A stretch of 64,000 bases of DNA, taken from the NCBI RefSeq assembly GCF_901472535.1, contig NZ_LR590470.1, positions 1,860,001 through 1,924,000 of the forward strand. The letters run 5' to 3'. The DNA comes from Sphingobacterium daejeonense (GTDB lineage Bacteria > Bacteroidota > Bacteroidia > Sphingobacteriales > Sphingobacteriaceae). A program made the position numbers and the translations under genes. Below are positions 19,358-29,344 of this stretch, in pieces (the first letter of the stretch is position 1; every line of letters begins with the position of its first letter). Under the pieces are notes generated by a model. It made no database searches, had not been told where the DNA came from, and worked only from the letters and a program-made list of their open reading frames with translations.

Positions 19358-19390
19358 AAAAAAAGGGGAAATACTTAAATAACCCCTTTT
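19358..19390. terminator. Terminator hairpin downstream of the ClC gene
   Basis: Arms AAAAGGGG (19361-19368) and CCCCTTTT (19383-19390) flank a 14-base loop. On the minus strand the A run becomes the U tract, so it ends the ClC transcript and shields the marR promoter region. Confidence 0.65.
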
Positions 19391-19414
19391 ATTTCTTAAA
19401 TGAGAAACTGTCCA

Positions 19415-20755
19415 TTACAAATCACTTATTCTTTTACCTTCTAGGCTAGTAAATCTGGGATTTTTGGCTTGTCCGATCTGTTGATTTTTATAAATGCTTG
19501 TATTCCCAGATAACAAGTAGGATACTACGCATGCTATTGCCACATATACTCCACACTCTACGCCAAACAGTTCGATTGCCATTATCGTACAAGCAATTGG
19601 AGTATTTGTTGCGCCAGCGAATACGGCTACAAATCCCATTCCTGCCAGTAAAGCCAAAGGTAGAGGAATGAATAAGGCTAAAGCATTTCCTAAGGTTGCT
19701 CCAATAAAGAACAAAGGAGTGACCTCTCCACCTTTAAATCCTGCGGATAGAGTGATGATGGTGAAAATCATTTTTAAAGCAAAATCATAGGATGGCAGTT
19801 GATTGGAAAATGCCTCCTCAATAACTGGTATTCCTAATCCTATATATTTTGTACTCCCCATCAAGAATACTGCAGCAGCAACGATAATACCGCCAACCAC
19901 AGGACGCAATGGCGGATAAGTGATTTTCGTCCTGAAGATATCAGATGTTTTATGCATTAATTTACTGAATGTTGCTGCACAAATTCCGAAGATTATTCCA
20001 GCAATAATTGCATAGAGTAGGTTTGGAAGAGATAATTCAGGTACGAAATCAATATGGTAATGGGTATGCTTTGCCTGCCATAATTTGGTGATCCAATCTG
20101 CAAATGCTGCGGTTAGGAATGCTGGAAAGATTGCATTATATCTTATTCTGCCCAGTAAAAAGAATTCCATTCCAAAAATTGCCCCTGCCAACGGAGTACC
20201 AAAGACAGAACCAAATCCTCCCGCGACGCAGCAATCAATAAAATCTTTCTATCCGATGAACTTAGCCTGAAAGGCTTTGAAAATTGATCCGCTATTGATC
20301 CCGCCATTTGAATAGCAGTACCCTCTCGTCCTGCAGATCCTCCAAATAAATGAGTAACAATTGTGCCTAAGTATACAAAAGGTGCCATCCTCAACGGAAT
20401 AATTTCCTTAGGATTATGGATATTGTCAATAAGAAGATTGTTTCCAGCTTCTACATTTCTTCCATAATAGTGATAAAGTAGACCAATCAATAAACCCGCA
20501 ACAGGTAAAAATGCAATCATCCAGATAATGATCTTCCCGAAAATTTGTGACCCAATCCAAGGAGATCAAAAAACCAGCTGATGCAGAACCAATAAATGAT
20601 CCAATGATCAGACTGAAGAGTGTCCATTTAAGGATATAAATCAATCCCGGATAATGTCGAAAGAAAAATCGTAAAGAAAGTTTAGATTTCTTAAAAGCTG
20701 ATTTTTGCACGTTTGTTGAAATAGAATACCTGATAAATTTATAAAAATTTATCAA
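19415..20755 (-). pseudogene. ClC-family chloride channel/antiporter, two frameshifts
   Basis: Three pieces make a 446-residue ClC protein with about ten membrane helices. The selectivity motif GREGT is present in FGGSAGREGTAIQMAG, and a later segment reads GAGFKGGEVTPLFFIGATLG-like (SAGFKGGEVTPLFF), the second family motif. GSGIP is less clear because a break near 20535 falls close by; the second break is near 20225. The net length is a multiple of three. Members are chloride channels or Cl-/H+ exchangers of the inner membrane. It lies back to back with TPR and carotenoid genes and has its own terminator. Confidence 0.85.
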
Positions 20756-20803
20756 TTAAGACCCTATCGACAATCTTATTTCGTCCTTTTGGCCAAGATT
20801 TCT

Positions 20804-21809
20804 TCAATCAATTTTTTTGGCATCTTTTGAGACCTTTTGATAAGAATAATCATTTGTATATTCAATTCCTGAATTATATCTAGAAGTTACAGAATAAGTA
20901 GCACATAAATAATACAACATTTCACCATTTTCAGCAAAAGGAGAGTATTCAGACTGTACTCTAAAATCAAGTGTGCCATCAGGTTTTAAAATATAAAAAC
21001 AATGCTTATTGTATATTTTAGAACTTTTCCCATCTTCATATCTTTCAAATGCTAAGATTTTCTTTCCAGCAATATTAAATTGCTCAACACAAAACATGTC
21101 CTCTTGTTCAGTTCCTACGAGTAAACTGTCTGCATAAGCCTTGTAAATATTCTTTTTTAAGGGTTCTGCTTTCTCATATTCCTTCAGATGGTAATAACTT
21201 TGAATCAATTTGGATTGAGCAATATAATCTTTCGGATTCATTTGAATTACATATTCGAAATAAGGAATTGATTTTTCAAAATTACCTTGTAATGATTCAA
21301 AAAGTCCCAAATTATAATTGTACATTAAATCCTCGTCAGAACCTTTTTCAACATGTTTTAAGGCTTCTTGAGCTATATTTACCGCAAAGTCAAACTTCTC
21401 CATATCTACGTAAATCTGGCTAATTTCATTATATGCATAGAGGTCATTCGGGTCAAGTTCTATTGATTTTTTGAAAGGAGGTAATTGCTTCCGATGGTCT
21501 ATGAATGCCCTTTAAAATAGTCCCTTTTAGAAAATGACTGGCTGAATTATCCTCCTTCTCTAATGCTAAATTTACGAGGCTTAAAGCTTTCTCATAATTT
21601 TCTTTTATCGAATGGGCGTATGCTATATAAAATAAAGGACCAGCTTGTAGGTTCTCAAAATCATTTGAGTATTTAGCAATTATATCATCGTATTTTTCAC
21701 CAATAAAAAGCTTCTCTAATTCCTCAGTTCTTGAATCAGTTTCTTGAGCAATCAATAAATTAGAATGTACAAAGAAAAATAAGAGGAAAACATAAATTAA
21801 TTTTCTCAT
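20804..21809 (-). pseudogene. Exported TPR-repeat protein, one frameshift
   Basis: A signal peptide (MRKLIYVFLLFFFVHSNLLIAQ) is followed by tetratricopeptide-like repeats (KLFIGEKYDDIIAKYSNDF; YIAYAHSIKENYEKALSLVNLALEK; YNLGLFESLQGNFEKSIPYFEYVIQMNP) and a C-terminal beta-rich part (GKKILAFERYEDGKSSKIYNKHCFYILKPDGTLDF). An extra base near 21480-21495 splits the gene; repair gives 334 residues. The protein is probably periplasmic or surface attached; its partner is unknown. Confidence 0.75.
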
Positions 21810-21960
21810 AATCAGGGTTATTAATAATCAGATTGGTTCTTTACGTTAAAGATAATAAAAATAAATTGCTGGATTTTATAAATTTCCATAACATTGTAAG
21901 TGAAACCTTTGGAATAAAAGACATTTATCTTAAATTCCATTAAACCTAAAATCAAAGTAT

Positions 21961-22764
21961 ATGTTTAAAATTTATAATACTCCATTAAGAATATTGATTC
22001 TTTTCTTGTTCTTTTTCTGCGTTTCTACCTCTTATTCTATATCAAAATCAGCTTACTTTCAACTTAAAGTATATCATTTTAAAAGTTTGGACCAAGAGCA
22101 GTCCATTGATCAATATTTAGAAAAGGCATATTTACCTGCAATGCATAAATTGGGATTTAAGCATATTGCTGTTTTTAAACCCATTGAAAATAAAAATAAT
22201 GAGGACAAAATAATCTATGTATTTACCTCAGCCAATGACCTTGAAAAGTTTGTCCATTTAGAGAAAAACCTATTAAAGGACAAACAATATCTGGAAGCAG
22301 GAAAATCGTACTTAGATGCATCTCATAGTAATCCTCCTTTTACGCGAGTCGAAACTATATGGATGCAAGCTTTTGAGGGCATGCCATTTATGGATATTCC
22401 AAAGCTAAAATCAAATAAAAATGAACGTGTATATGAATTAAGAAGCTATGAAGGACCAACCGAAAAATTTATCCTTGAATAAAATATCAATGTTCAACGA
22501 TGGTGAAATAGATATTTTCAAAAAATTGAACTTCAATGCAGTTTTTTATGGAAGGTGATAGCAGGTAGTACAATGCCAAATCTTATTTATTTGACAACCT
22601 TTGAAAACATGAAAGATAGAGATGAACATTGGAAAGCTTTTGGCCCTCTATATAAACCTATGGCAGAGATGCCTAAGTATCAAAATAATGTTTCAAAAAA
22701 TGTAACAATCCTCTGTACCCCGCAGACTATTCAGATATTTAAAATAAGTAAAAAGGCTGATTAA
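21961..22764 (+). pseudogene. NIPSNAP-family exported protein, two compensating frameshifts
   Basis: An N-terminal signal-like helix is followed by two NIPSNAP ferredoxin-like domains: VYHFKSLDQEQSIDQYLEKAYLPAMHKLGFKHIAVFKP and, later, VYELRSYEGPTEKF with KKLNFNAVFYG and MPNLIYLTTFENMKDRDEHWKAFG. The middle (about 22475-22550) is read in another frame (KISMFNDGEIDIF), so one insertion and one deletion cancel. The repaired length is 267 residues. The biochemical role of bacterial NIPSNAP proteins is unknown. The stop codon lies in the left arm of the terminator that the second IS copy split. Confidence 0.75.
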
Positions 22765-22771
22765 ATAATTA

Positions 22772-24535
22772 GAGGGCACTGAAAAAGTCTCAACTTTTTA
22801 ATGAGATTTAAAGAAATGACTGAGTACAGGATTTATCTTACTCGGTCATTTTTGTTCTAGGGATTTCTGAAAATTTGTTTTTTAATGGTTTTATTGAAGG
22901 TTTAATCGACCATGAGTGGCTATTTAGGCTTTCAGAATCTCAAATCCATTGATTTTGAGGTAATATTCCTCCTTTTTTAGATCAATTTCAGGATTCTTTT
23001 CAAGTTTACCGTGAAGATGGCCATTGCACCCTGCATTTCCATATTTTGGATGCCATAGGAATCTGCTCTTCCATAACCATGGACATTCTTGAGCTCACTG
23101 TTCTTTGCCTCGATCTTATACCTTTCCTTAGACTTGCTCCGGTAATGATAGGTTTGCTGGAAAGCCATCTGCTCTTTATGGAGTTCGGATTTAATGGTTA
23201 TCGAATAGGTCTTTGTTTTTGACCCATCCTTATAACATCCTTCCCTGAGAGGGCAAACCTTACATCTATCCACATCGAAGTAATACGTGTCTGCTTGATT
23301 TTTACCTATGTTCTTTTTGCCCTGACGGGCCTTCCGGATTGCTAGATGGCCAGCCGGACAGACAAACATCCCCGCATCTTTATTGTAGTGAAAGTGATCG
23401 CTTTCTTTCCTGGATCCCTGGCTGACTGCCGGTTTCAATTTAGCGATGATATCAATGTTCTGTTCTTTTGCCAGCCGTAGATTGTCCTTTCCAGAATATG
23501 CGGCATCGCCTATAATCGTGTCCACTTCCATTCCATTCTGCTGGCTGATCTCCAATAATCGGGGCAGTTCCGGACCATCACCTTTCTCGCCTGTAGTAAC
23601 GACCGCTGCTGTGATGATGCGTTCCTCGGTCATTGCCAGATGTGTTTTATAGCCAAAGAAACTACTGTCCATTGATTTATGTCCAAGCCTGGCTTCACCA
23701 TCTTTTGAGAGCAGATAGTATTCCTTTGTGTCCTCGATGGTTTCCTTCAACAGGTTCAACTTCTCTTTTACAGCCGGTATTTCACTGATAGATTGATCCT
23801 GATCCAGCACTCTCTGTAATTCCCTGCAATAGGCAAGCTCTTGGTCCAGGTCGTTGGACTCGTTCTTTTGTGGTAGGCGCCCTTTGTAGTCCTCATCGAT
23901 CTGATATATTGCTTTCCTCAACAGCTTGGATCGTTCCTTGAGCACTTCCAGTGCTGTGTATGGTTTCGATCTGGAATGGGTATGTGTGGCATCTACGATG
24001 ATGGACCTTGATTTTATAATACCCTTTTCAAGAAGCGATCGTTACGGTCTTATTGATCAACAGGTTCAATAGGTCCATGTCCTTTAACCGTAGCTTACGG
24101 AATTTGGTGAGCGAACTTGGATTGATCACATCCTCCTCAGGGGCCATTTCCAGAAAGTATTTAAAGGACATGTCATATCTGGAACGATCAACGACATCAA
24201 CATCCGAAACGGTGTAGATCGTCTTTAACAGAAGGTACTTGAACATCTTGATGGGGCTCTCTGCTGTACGCCCATTGGTCTGGCAATACTTCTCCAAAAG
24301 TTCCTCATGTATAAAACTGAAATCGATAAGATCGTTGATTTTGCGAAGTAGATTGTCTTTTGGAACAATGATATCGTACAATCCCGAATAGGAACTGAAC
24401 TGAATTTTTTGTTGGGTAGAAAGCATCCTGATGTCCGTTAAAGCCTACTTTAAGATACGAAAAAAGGAGCAGAAAACTGTTGTTTTCCACTCCTTTTTTT
24501 AGCCCATTCTAAAAGAGGACTTTTTCAGTGCCCTC
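22772..24535 (-). mobile_element. IS1182-like insertion sequence, copy 2 (1764 bp)
   Basis: Same ends (GAGGGCACTGAAAAAGTC and complement) and near-identical sequence to copy 1, in reverse orientation. The 8-base duplication AATAATTA lies at 22764-22771 and 24536-24543. Differences from copy 1 are: one extra T in the transposase near 24034, one extra A just after the transposase stop, and substitutions changing Cys to Ser and Asn to Lys in the THTHCRSNPY segment. Near identity implies recent movement within this genome. Confidence 0.93.
22977..24426 (-). pseudogene. IS1182-family transposase, frameshifted copy
   Basis: Identical to the intact 482-residue transposase at 11643-13091 except for one extra T near 24034, which stops translation after 132 residues (ending TVTIAS), and two missense changes close to the first catalytic Asp. 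The larger downstream piece still encodes both remaining catalytic residues. If the insertion is real this copy cannot make its own transposase but could be moved by copy 1; if it is a sequencing error the gene is intact. Confidence 0.9.
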
Positions 24536-24572
24536 AATAATTAAATCGGCCTTTTATATTTTAGTTCCATTT

Positions 24573-25480
24573 TTAAAACCTTTCAGCTGTCAACTCCATA
24601 TTGACTATAGCGCCGGCAAAATTTCCTGTTGCTACAGCATTGGCTACAGATCTCATAGGACTTGAATTATCACCGATAGCAAATATGCCTTCAACTGTTG
24701 TTTTATGGAAACTATCTACTTGAAGATACCCCAGGTCAGTCAATGCACAACCTAGTTGGTTAGGTATATTTGAATTTTGTTCAAATGGTACTGAAGAATA
24801 GATAACATCGAAAGCAATTTTACTTCCATCACTGAAAACTACATTTTTAATAATTCCCTCGGTTTGTTCCATTTCAACAACTTCTTTGTCGATTATTGAG
24901 ATGTTGTGTTTTTTTAATTTTTTTAATTGTTCCGGGTTTAAAAATTTCTTCCCACCTGTAATAATGCTGATTTTATCAGTCAAATTGTTTACAAGTTGAG
25001 CAATATGAAACGCTTTTTCATTATCGATCATAATTCCTGTCTTTTTATCTCGGAACTCATATCCATGACAATAAGGGCAATGAATAACTGTCTTTCCCCA
25101 ACATTCTGAAAAACCTTTGATGGAGGGAAGCAAATCTTTAATACCGGTTGCAAAAATCAATTTATTAGCATTATAAACTTCACCTGTGTCGGTAATGATT
25201 TCAAAATAATCATTAACTTTTCCACCTTCGGTCGCTAAAGAATTTTTTAAGTCAACCGTTTTGTATTTTAAAACCTGCTCCCTGGCTTTATCAGCAATTT
25301 CTTTTGGAACTATACCGTCCTGTGTTATGAAATTATGAGAATAGGGTGTATAGCGATTGCAAGGTAAACCACCGTCAAGTATTAAAACATTTTTCTGGAA
25401 CGTCCTAGGGACATAGCGGCTGAAAGTCCAGCATAACTTCCTCCAACTATAATGACATCATATTTATTATCCGTTTTCAT
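24573..25480 (-). pseudogene. Thioredoxin reductase-like NAD(P)/FAD-dependent oxidoreductase, one frameshift
   Basis: The protein starts MKTDNKYDVIIVGGSYAGLSAAMSLGRS (FAD dinucleotide-binding motif). It has a CPYC redox motif in HCPYCHGYEF, a GxGxxA-like NAD region that is weakly conserved, and the C-terminal FAD motif GIFAIGDNSSPMRSVANAVATGNFAG. One missing A near 25398 (AGAAAAATG) interrupts the frame after residue 32; adding it back gives 302 residues. It is shorter and more divergent than true TrxB, so it may reduce another partner. It faces the IS on its 3' side. Confidence 0.82.
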
Positions 25481-25611
25481 ATTGTGATTATAAATTAGTA
25501 ATCAGACTAATGAGCTAAAACTTAACAAATATAGATATACAAATGTAAATGCTACTAAGTTGCGTTTAATAATATTGTCATAAAATAAAGCCTCATTATT
25601 GAAGCATTACT

Positions 25612-26049
25612 TTATTCAGGTAATTTCTGGGTGCTAATGGCTATTCTATTCCAACCGTTTATGGTAACCACTGCCATTATGATTTGCGCTATATAATTAT
25701 CATCAAAGATTTTTTTTGCTTCATCATATGTTTTATCTGATAAACCATGTTTGTGGATAAAAGTAACCTCCTCAGTAATCGCTAGAATTATTCTTTCTTC
25801 TGATGAATAACTTTCTGTATCTCGCCATGCATCCAATAAAAATAATCTTGCAGCTGTTTCACCATCTTTCAATGCATCCTGTGTATGCATATTGATGCAA
25901 TAAGCGCAACCATTCATTTGAGACGCTCTAATTTTAATTAGGTGTAAATGTGTTTTGGAAAGCCCACAGCTATTTAAAAAGCTTTCTAAGGCAAGCATGC
26001 CTCTATAGGCTTTAGGTTCAAGATCCTGGATGTTTATTCTTTTGTTCAT
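25612..26049 (-). CDS. Carboxymuconolactone decarboxylase (AhpD-like) family protein
   Basis: The 145-residue protein has the AhpD-type CxxC followed by His: QMNGCAYCINMHTQDALKDGE. Members act as alkylhydroperoxidases or unknown small redox enzymes, usually as oligomers in the cytoplasm. It is clearly paralogous to the protein at 46258-46695 (same length, same motif, many identical residues). It lies next to a Crp-type regulator gene on the same strand, as many family members sit beside stress or redox regulators. Confidence 0.9.
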   Translation of the reverse strand: MNKRINIQDLEPKAYRGMLALESFLNSCGLSKTHLHLIKIRASQMNGCAYCINMHTQDALKDGETAARLFLLDAWRDTESYSSEERIILAITEEVTFIHKHGLSDKTYDEAKKIFDDNYIAQIIMAVVTINGWNRIAISTQKLPE

Positions 26050-26140
26050 TGGATATTTTATTAAGTTCTTTTGTTTGATAAGTCAAAATTACAGGTAAAT
26101 TAACAAAGAAAACTTAAGCCAGTTTAAGAATCCAGGCTAA

Positions 26141-26722
26141 TTACTTTTTCCTTTTTTTAGCTTTGATTTCACTTAAATATTCTGGAGTCATATTTAAAAA
26201 CGTCGCTAATAAATTCTGAGGAATTCTATTCGTGAATTCAGGGAAATTATCATTAAAATGATGATAGATATCTTCCCGGGAATAATTGAAAAGGTATTTA
26301 ATCCGAAATTGTGAAGCTGCATAGGCTTTTTTGATACAGTAATCTAAAGTATCGTTCTAATTTTGGAAATTTCAATAATAACTCTTCTTGATCCTTGTGG
26401 TCAAGAATTATTACCTCTGTTTTTTCGACAGCTTGAATAGAAAAATTTGCATTAGATTGATGTGAAAATGCATTGTAATCAGTAAGCCACCAATCCTCAA
26501 TAGCAAACTGAATAGTCTGATCAATTCCCTTCTCATTGATATAGTATATCTTAAACAGCCTGTCAAGACAAAATAATGATATTTACAGCGACTTCCTTCC
26601 AGTAATAAATGCTCTTTCTTGGAGAAAATTTTTGATTTGAAAAATTTATCCAACTCTTTTTCATCCTGTGAACTTAGTTCAATAAATTTTCTGAAATGAC
26701 TAATAATTTTACTGGAATTCAT
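26141..26722 (-). pseudogene. Crp/Fnr-family transcriptional regulator, two frameshifts
   Basis: The N terminus (MNSSKIISHFRKFIELSSQDEKELDKFF; KKEHLLLEGSRCKYHYFVLTGCLRYTI) matches the cyclic-nucleotide-binding fold of Bacteroidetes Crp-like regulators. Breaks near 26560 and 26340 put the rest in other frames (WWLTDYNAFSHQSNANFSIQAVEKTEVIILDH; then the HTH end PQNLLATFLNMTPEYLSEIKAKKRKK). The span is exactly 194 codons, the same as the intact relative at 52575-53159. It starts at the ATG at 26722. It probably controls the adjacent CMD gene. Confidence 0.8.
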
Positions 26723-26909
26723 GTAATCAAAAATGGATTTAATATGCAAATTAAGATAAAATAATGTGATGGTAGATAATTAGTAGATACATGTTTCGCT
26801 CTAGTAAACAGTATGTAATGAAAAGATGTTGTTAAATTAGACTGTTGTTAGGCATATTTGAAAATAACAAACCAGTAATTCCCATAAAGAAACATTAAAA
26901 ATATTTAAT

Positions 26910-27440
26910 ATGGAAAACAGTAAAATTACAGAAGCAGAATTACATGAATGGATTCAAAAATTGGATCTTCCACCAATTATATTAGAAATTTATAATGAGA
27001 AGATTAGTGATCCTGTTTTTAGGGAAGAATTAGGATATGATTATAGTAAACCTTATTCTATTCTGGACCTATCTCCCAATGAACAAGAACATTACGAATT
27101 AGATAGATATAAACCAATATTGGAAATAAGAGGGTCGACAATTCTCGCATTTGATACTCATCGTAACGGTTTTATATTATATTCATTGGAAGAAAACATT
27201 GAAGAACCTAATTGCTTTACTTGGGATGGCGCTTTTTTGGATGAAGTATCTTTTTGGTTTGAAAATGAGATGTCTGAAGAGGATATTTTTCACTTAGGAA
27301 ATTTACTCAACTTAAAATACACAGAGGAAATTATCGAAAGCTTGTCGGAAGCTGAAGAAAATGATGAACTTAGCACTTTTGAGGAAAAGGATGAATGGAT
27401 GGAAAAAGTAATTAAAGAATTGAAATTAAGAATCGATTAA
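26910..27440 (+). CDS. Hypothetical acidic protein, 176 residues
   Basis: A soluble, strongly acidic protein (MENSKITEAELHEWIQKLDLPPIILEIYNEKI...) with many Glu/Asp residues, aromatic-rich centre (EEPNCFTWDGAFLDEVSFWFENEM) and an acidic helical end. It resembles immunity- or SMI1/KNR4-like small acidic proteins in composition, but I see no reliable family motif. It is monocistronic, with a spacer of nearly 190 bases upstream and a strong bidirectional terminator downstream. Confidence 0.6.
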   Translation: MENSKITEAELHEWIQKLDLPPIILEIYNEKISDPVFREELGYDYSKPYSILDLSPNEQEHYELDRYKPILEIRGSTILAFDTHRNGFILYSLEENIEEPNCFTWDGAFLDEVSFWFENEMSEEDIFHLGNLLNLKYTEEIIESLSEAEENDELSTFEEKDEWMEKVIKELKLRID

Positions 27441-27462
27441 TTGATAAAATTATTTATTGAGT

Positions 27463-27502
27463 AAAACATAAGTCGTATGCATTGTATACGACTTATGTTT
27501 TT
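27463..27502. terminator. Bidirectional terminator
   Basis: Long perfect arms AAAACATAAGTCGTAT and ATACGACTTATGTTTT with a seven-base loop, between the convergent gene at 26910-27440 and the aldo-keto reductase. A/T runs on both sides allow termination in either direction. Confidence 0.88.
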
Positions 27503-27511
27503 TTAGAATTT

Positions 27512-28539
27512 TTACAGTTCAGCTGATTGTTGCCAAATATTGATGCCAGCATCTTTTGCATATTGGTCAATCTGATGAAGCTCCTGCTCAGAAAATTCCA
27601 AATTCTTCAAGGCTCCAACGCAATCAACAACTTGTTCTGACCTACTTGCTCCAATCAATGCGGAGGTTACACTTTTATTTTTTAAAACCCAAGATATGGC
27701 CATTTGTGCCAATGTTTGCCCTCTTGAGGAGGCAATTTCATTTAAAGACCAAATATTCTTGAGATTCTCTTCAGAGAGAAATTCTTTATTCAATGATTTG
27801 TCCTGACTGGCACGGCTATCCACAGGTACTTTATTCAAATATTTATTGGTTAGCATTCCCTGAGCAAGGGGAGAAAATACAATTGAACCTAATCCCAAAT
27901 TATCCAAAGTATCCAATAGGCCATCAGGTTCTACCCAACGATTCAACATGGAATAGCTCGGTTGATGGATGATAAAAGGAGTTCCCAAAGACTTTAAAAT
28001 ATCATAAGCCTCCTTAGTTCTTTGAGAGTTGTAAGAAGATATACCAACATATAAAGCCTTGCCAGATCGTACAATTTGATCCAATGCCATCATAGTTTCT
28101 TCCAAAGGTGTATTGGGGTCGAATCGGTGCGAATAAAAAATATCAACATAGTCAACACCCATCCTCTTTAGAGACTGATCACAGCTTGCGATAACATATT
28201 TTCGGCTTCCCATTCGCCGTAAGGTCCTGGCCACATGAGGTATCCTGCTTTTGAAGAAATAATAAGTTCGTCACGCAAGCCTGCAAACTGTTCTTTCAAA
28301 ATCCGGCCAAAGGCAAGCTCCGCACTGCCAGGAGGAGGACCGTAATTATTTGCCAAATCAAAATGATTAATCCCCAAATCAAATGCAGTTGTACAGATGT
28401 CCACTTTTTTTGAATGTGCTGTGTCATCCCCAAAGTTGTGCCACAACCCCAAAGAAATAGCAGGCAAACTTAATCCACTCTTGCCACAGCGATTATAGAG
28501 CATATGATCGTAACGGTCACTCTTAGCTTTCCAGTCCAT
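27512..28539 (-). pseudogene. Aldo/keto reductase, YghZ-like, one frameshift
   Basis: Residues include GLWHNFGDDT, DLGINHFDLANNYGPPPGSAE (catalytic Asp/Tyr region), SSKAGYLMWPGPYGEW, then after a break near 28190, SRKYVIASCDQSLKRMGVDYVDIFYSHRFDP, GISSYNS and the NADP-binding end TSALIGASRSEQV. This is the AKR14/YghZ (L-glyceraldehyde 3-phosphate reductase) pattern. Repair gives about 342 residues, as expected. It reduces small aldehydes with NADPH in the cytoplasm. Confidence 0.85.
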
Positions 28540-28710
28540 ATAGTTTAAATTGATTGAATTTAAAACCTGAAAATAATCATTATTGTTTTAGTTTCAGCGA
28601 TGCCAATATCATTTTATAATCTGCGAAAGGATTTTTAATCTAAATCTATTTATTAATGCTTAATTTTAAGTGAGTTATAAAATAATCGTGATCTTATTGT
28701 TTTCTGAAAA

Positions 28711-29313
28711 ATGTCTAGAAAAGTACTGTTTGTTCCCATTGCCATCATGGCAATTTTGATCGGTTTATATCCATTAATGTATGTATTTGTACCGCATCAA
28801 TATACTTTTCTTGGAACAAAAATCCCTGAATTGTTAAAAGACAAACTATGGATGTCAGCATTCTATTTTCACATTATTTTTGGTGGGTTGGCTTAATTGG
28901 TCGGATGGATTCAATTCCTTCCAAAAATTCGACTTAATAAACCTTTTATTCATCGAAAAATCGGTTTGTTATATATACTTTCTGTTTTTACAAGTTCAAT
29001 TGCAGGTATATATATGGGATTCTTTGCAAATGAAGGTGCTGTCGCATCATTAGGCTTTGTCATTTTGGGAATAATTTGGCTAACAAGTACGCTACAGGCA
29101 TTCAACCAAATTAAAAAAGGCAGAATTAATTCTCATCAAAAATGGATGATTTTTAGTTATGCTGCATGTTTTTCCGCTGTTACACTTAGAATCTATCTTC
29201 CATTATTGAATATTTCATTTGAACCTTCATCAGCTTATAAAATTGTGGCATGGTTATGTTGGGTTCCAAATATAATGGTTGCAGCTTTAATTAGCAGGAA
29301 ATTGAAGCTGTAA
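28711..29313 (+). pseudogene. DUF2306-family membrane protein with an internal stop
   Basis: Two pieces in the same frame are separated by a TAA at 28894-28896. Joined, they give a 200-residue protein with about six membrane helices, including FHIIFGGLA-x-LVGWIQFLPKIR, IHRKIGLLYILSVFTSSIAGIYMGFFA and KWMIFSYAACFSAVTLRIYLP, typical of DUF2306. A Leu codon (TTA) at the stop position would fit the family. Unlike the other breaks in this window this is a substitution-type change, not an indel. Function unknown. Confidence 0.75.
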
Positions 29314-29344
29314 TAATAGGTTAAATCCCAAAAACTGATTTTTT

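Larger units (their letters stand above)
22751..24555. terminator. Bidirectional terminator interrupted by the second IS1182-like copy
   Basis: The left arm AAAAGGCTGATT at 22751-22762 pairs (one G-U) with AATCGGCCTTTT at 24544-24555. Without the IS and one target duplication the loop would be nine bases. It separated the convergent NIPSNAP and flavoprotein genes. Confidence 0.8.
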
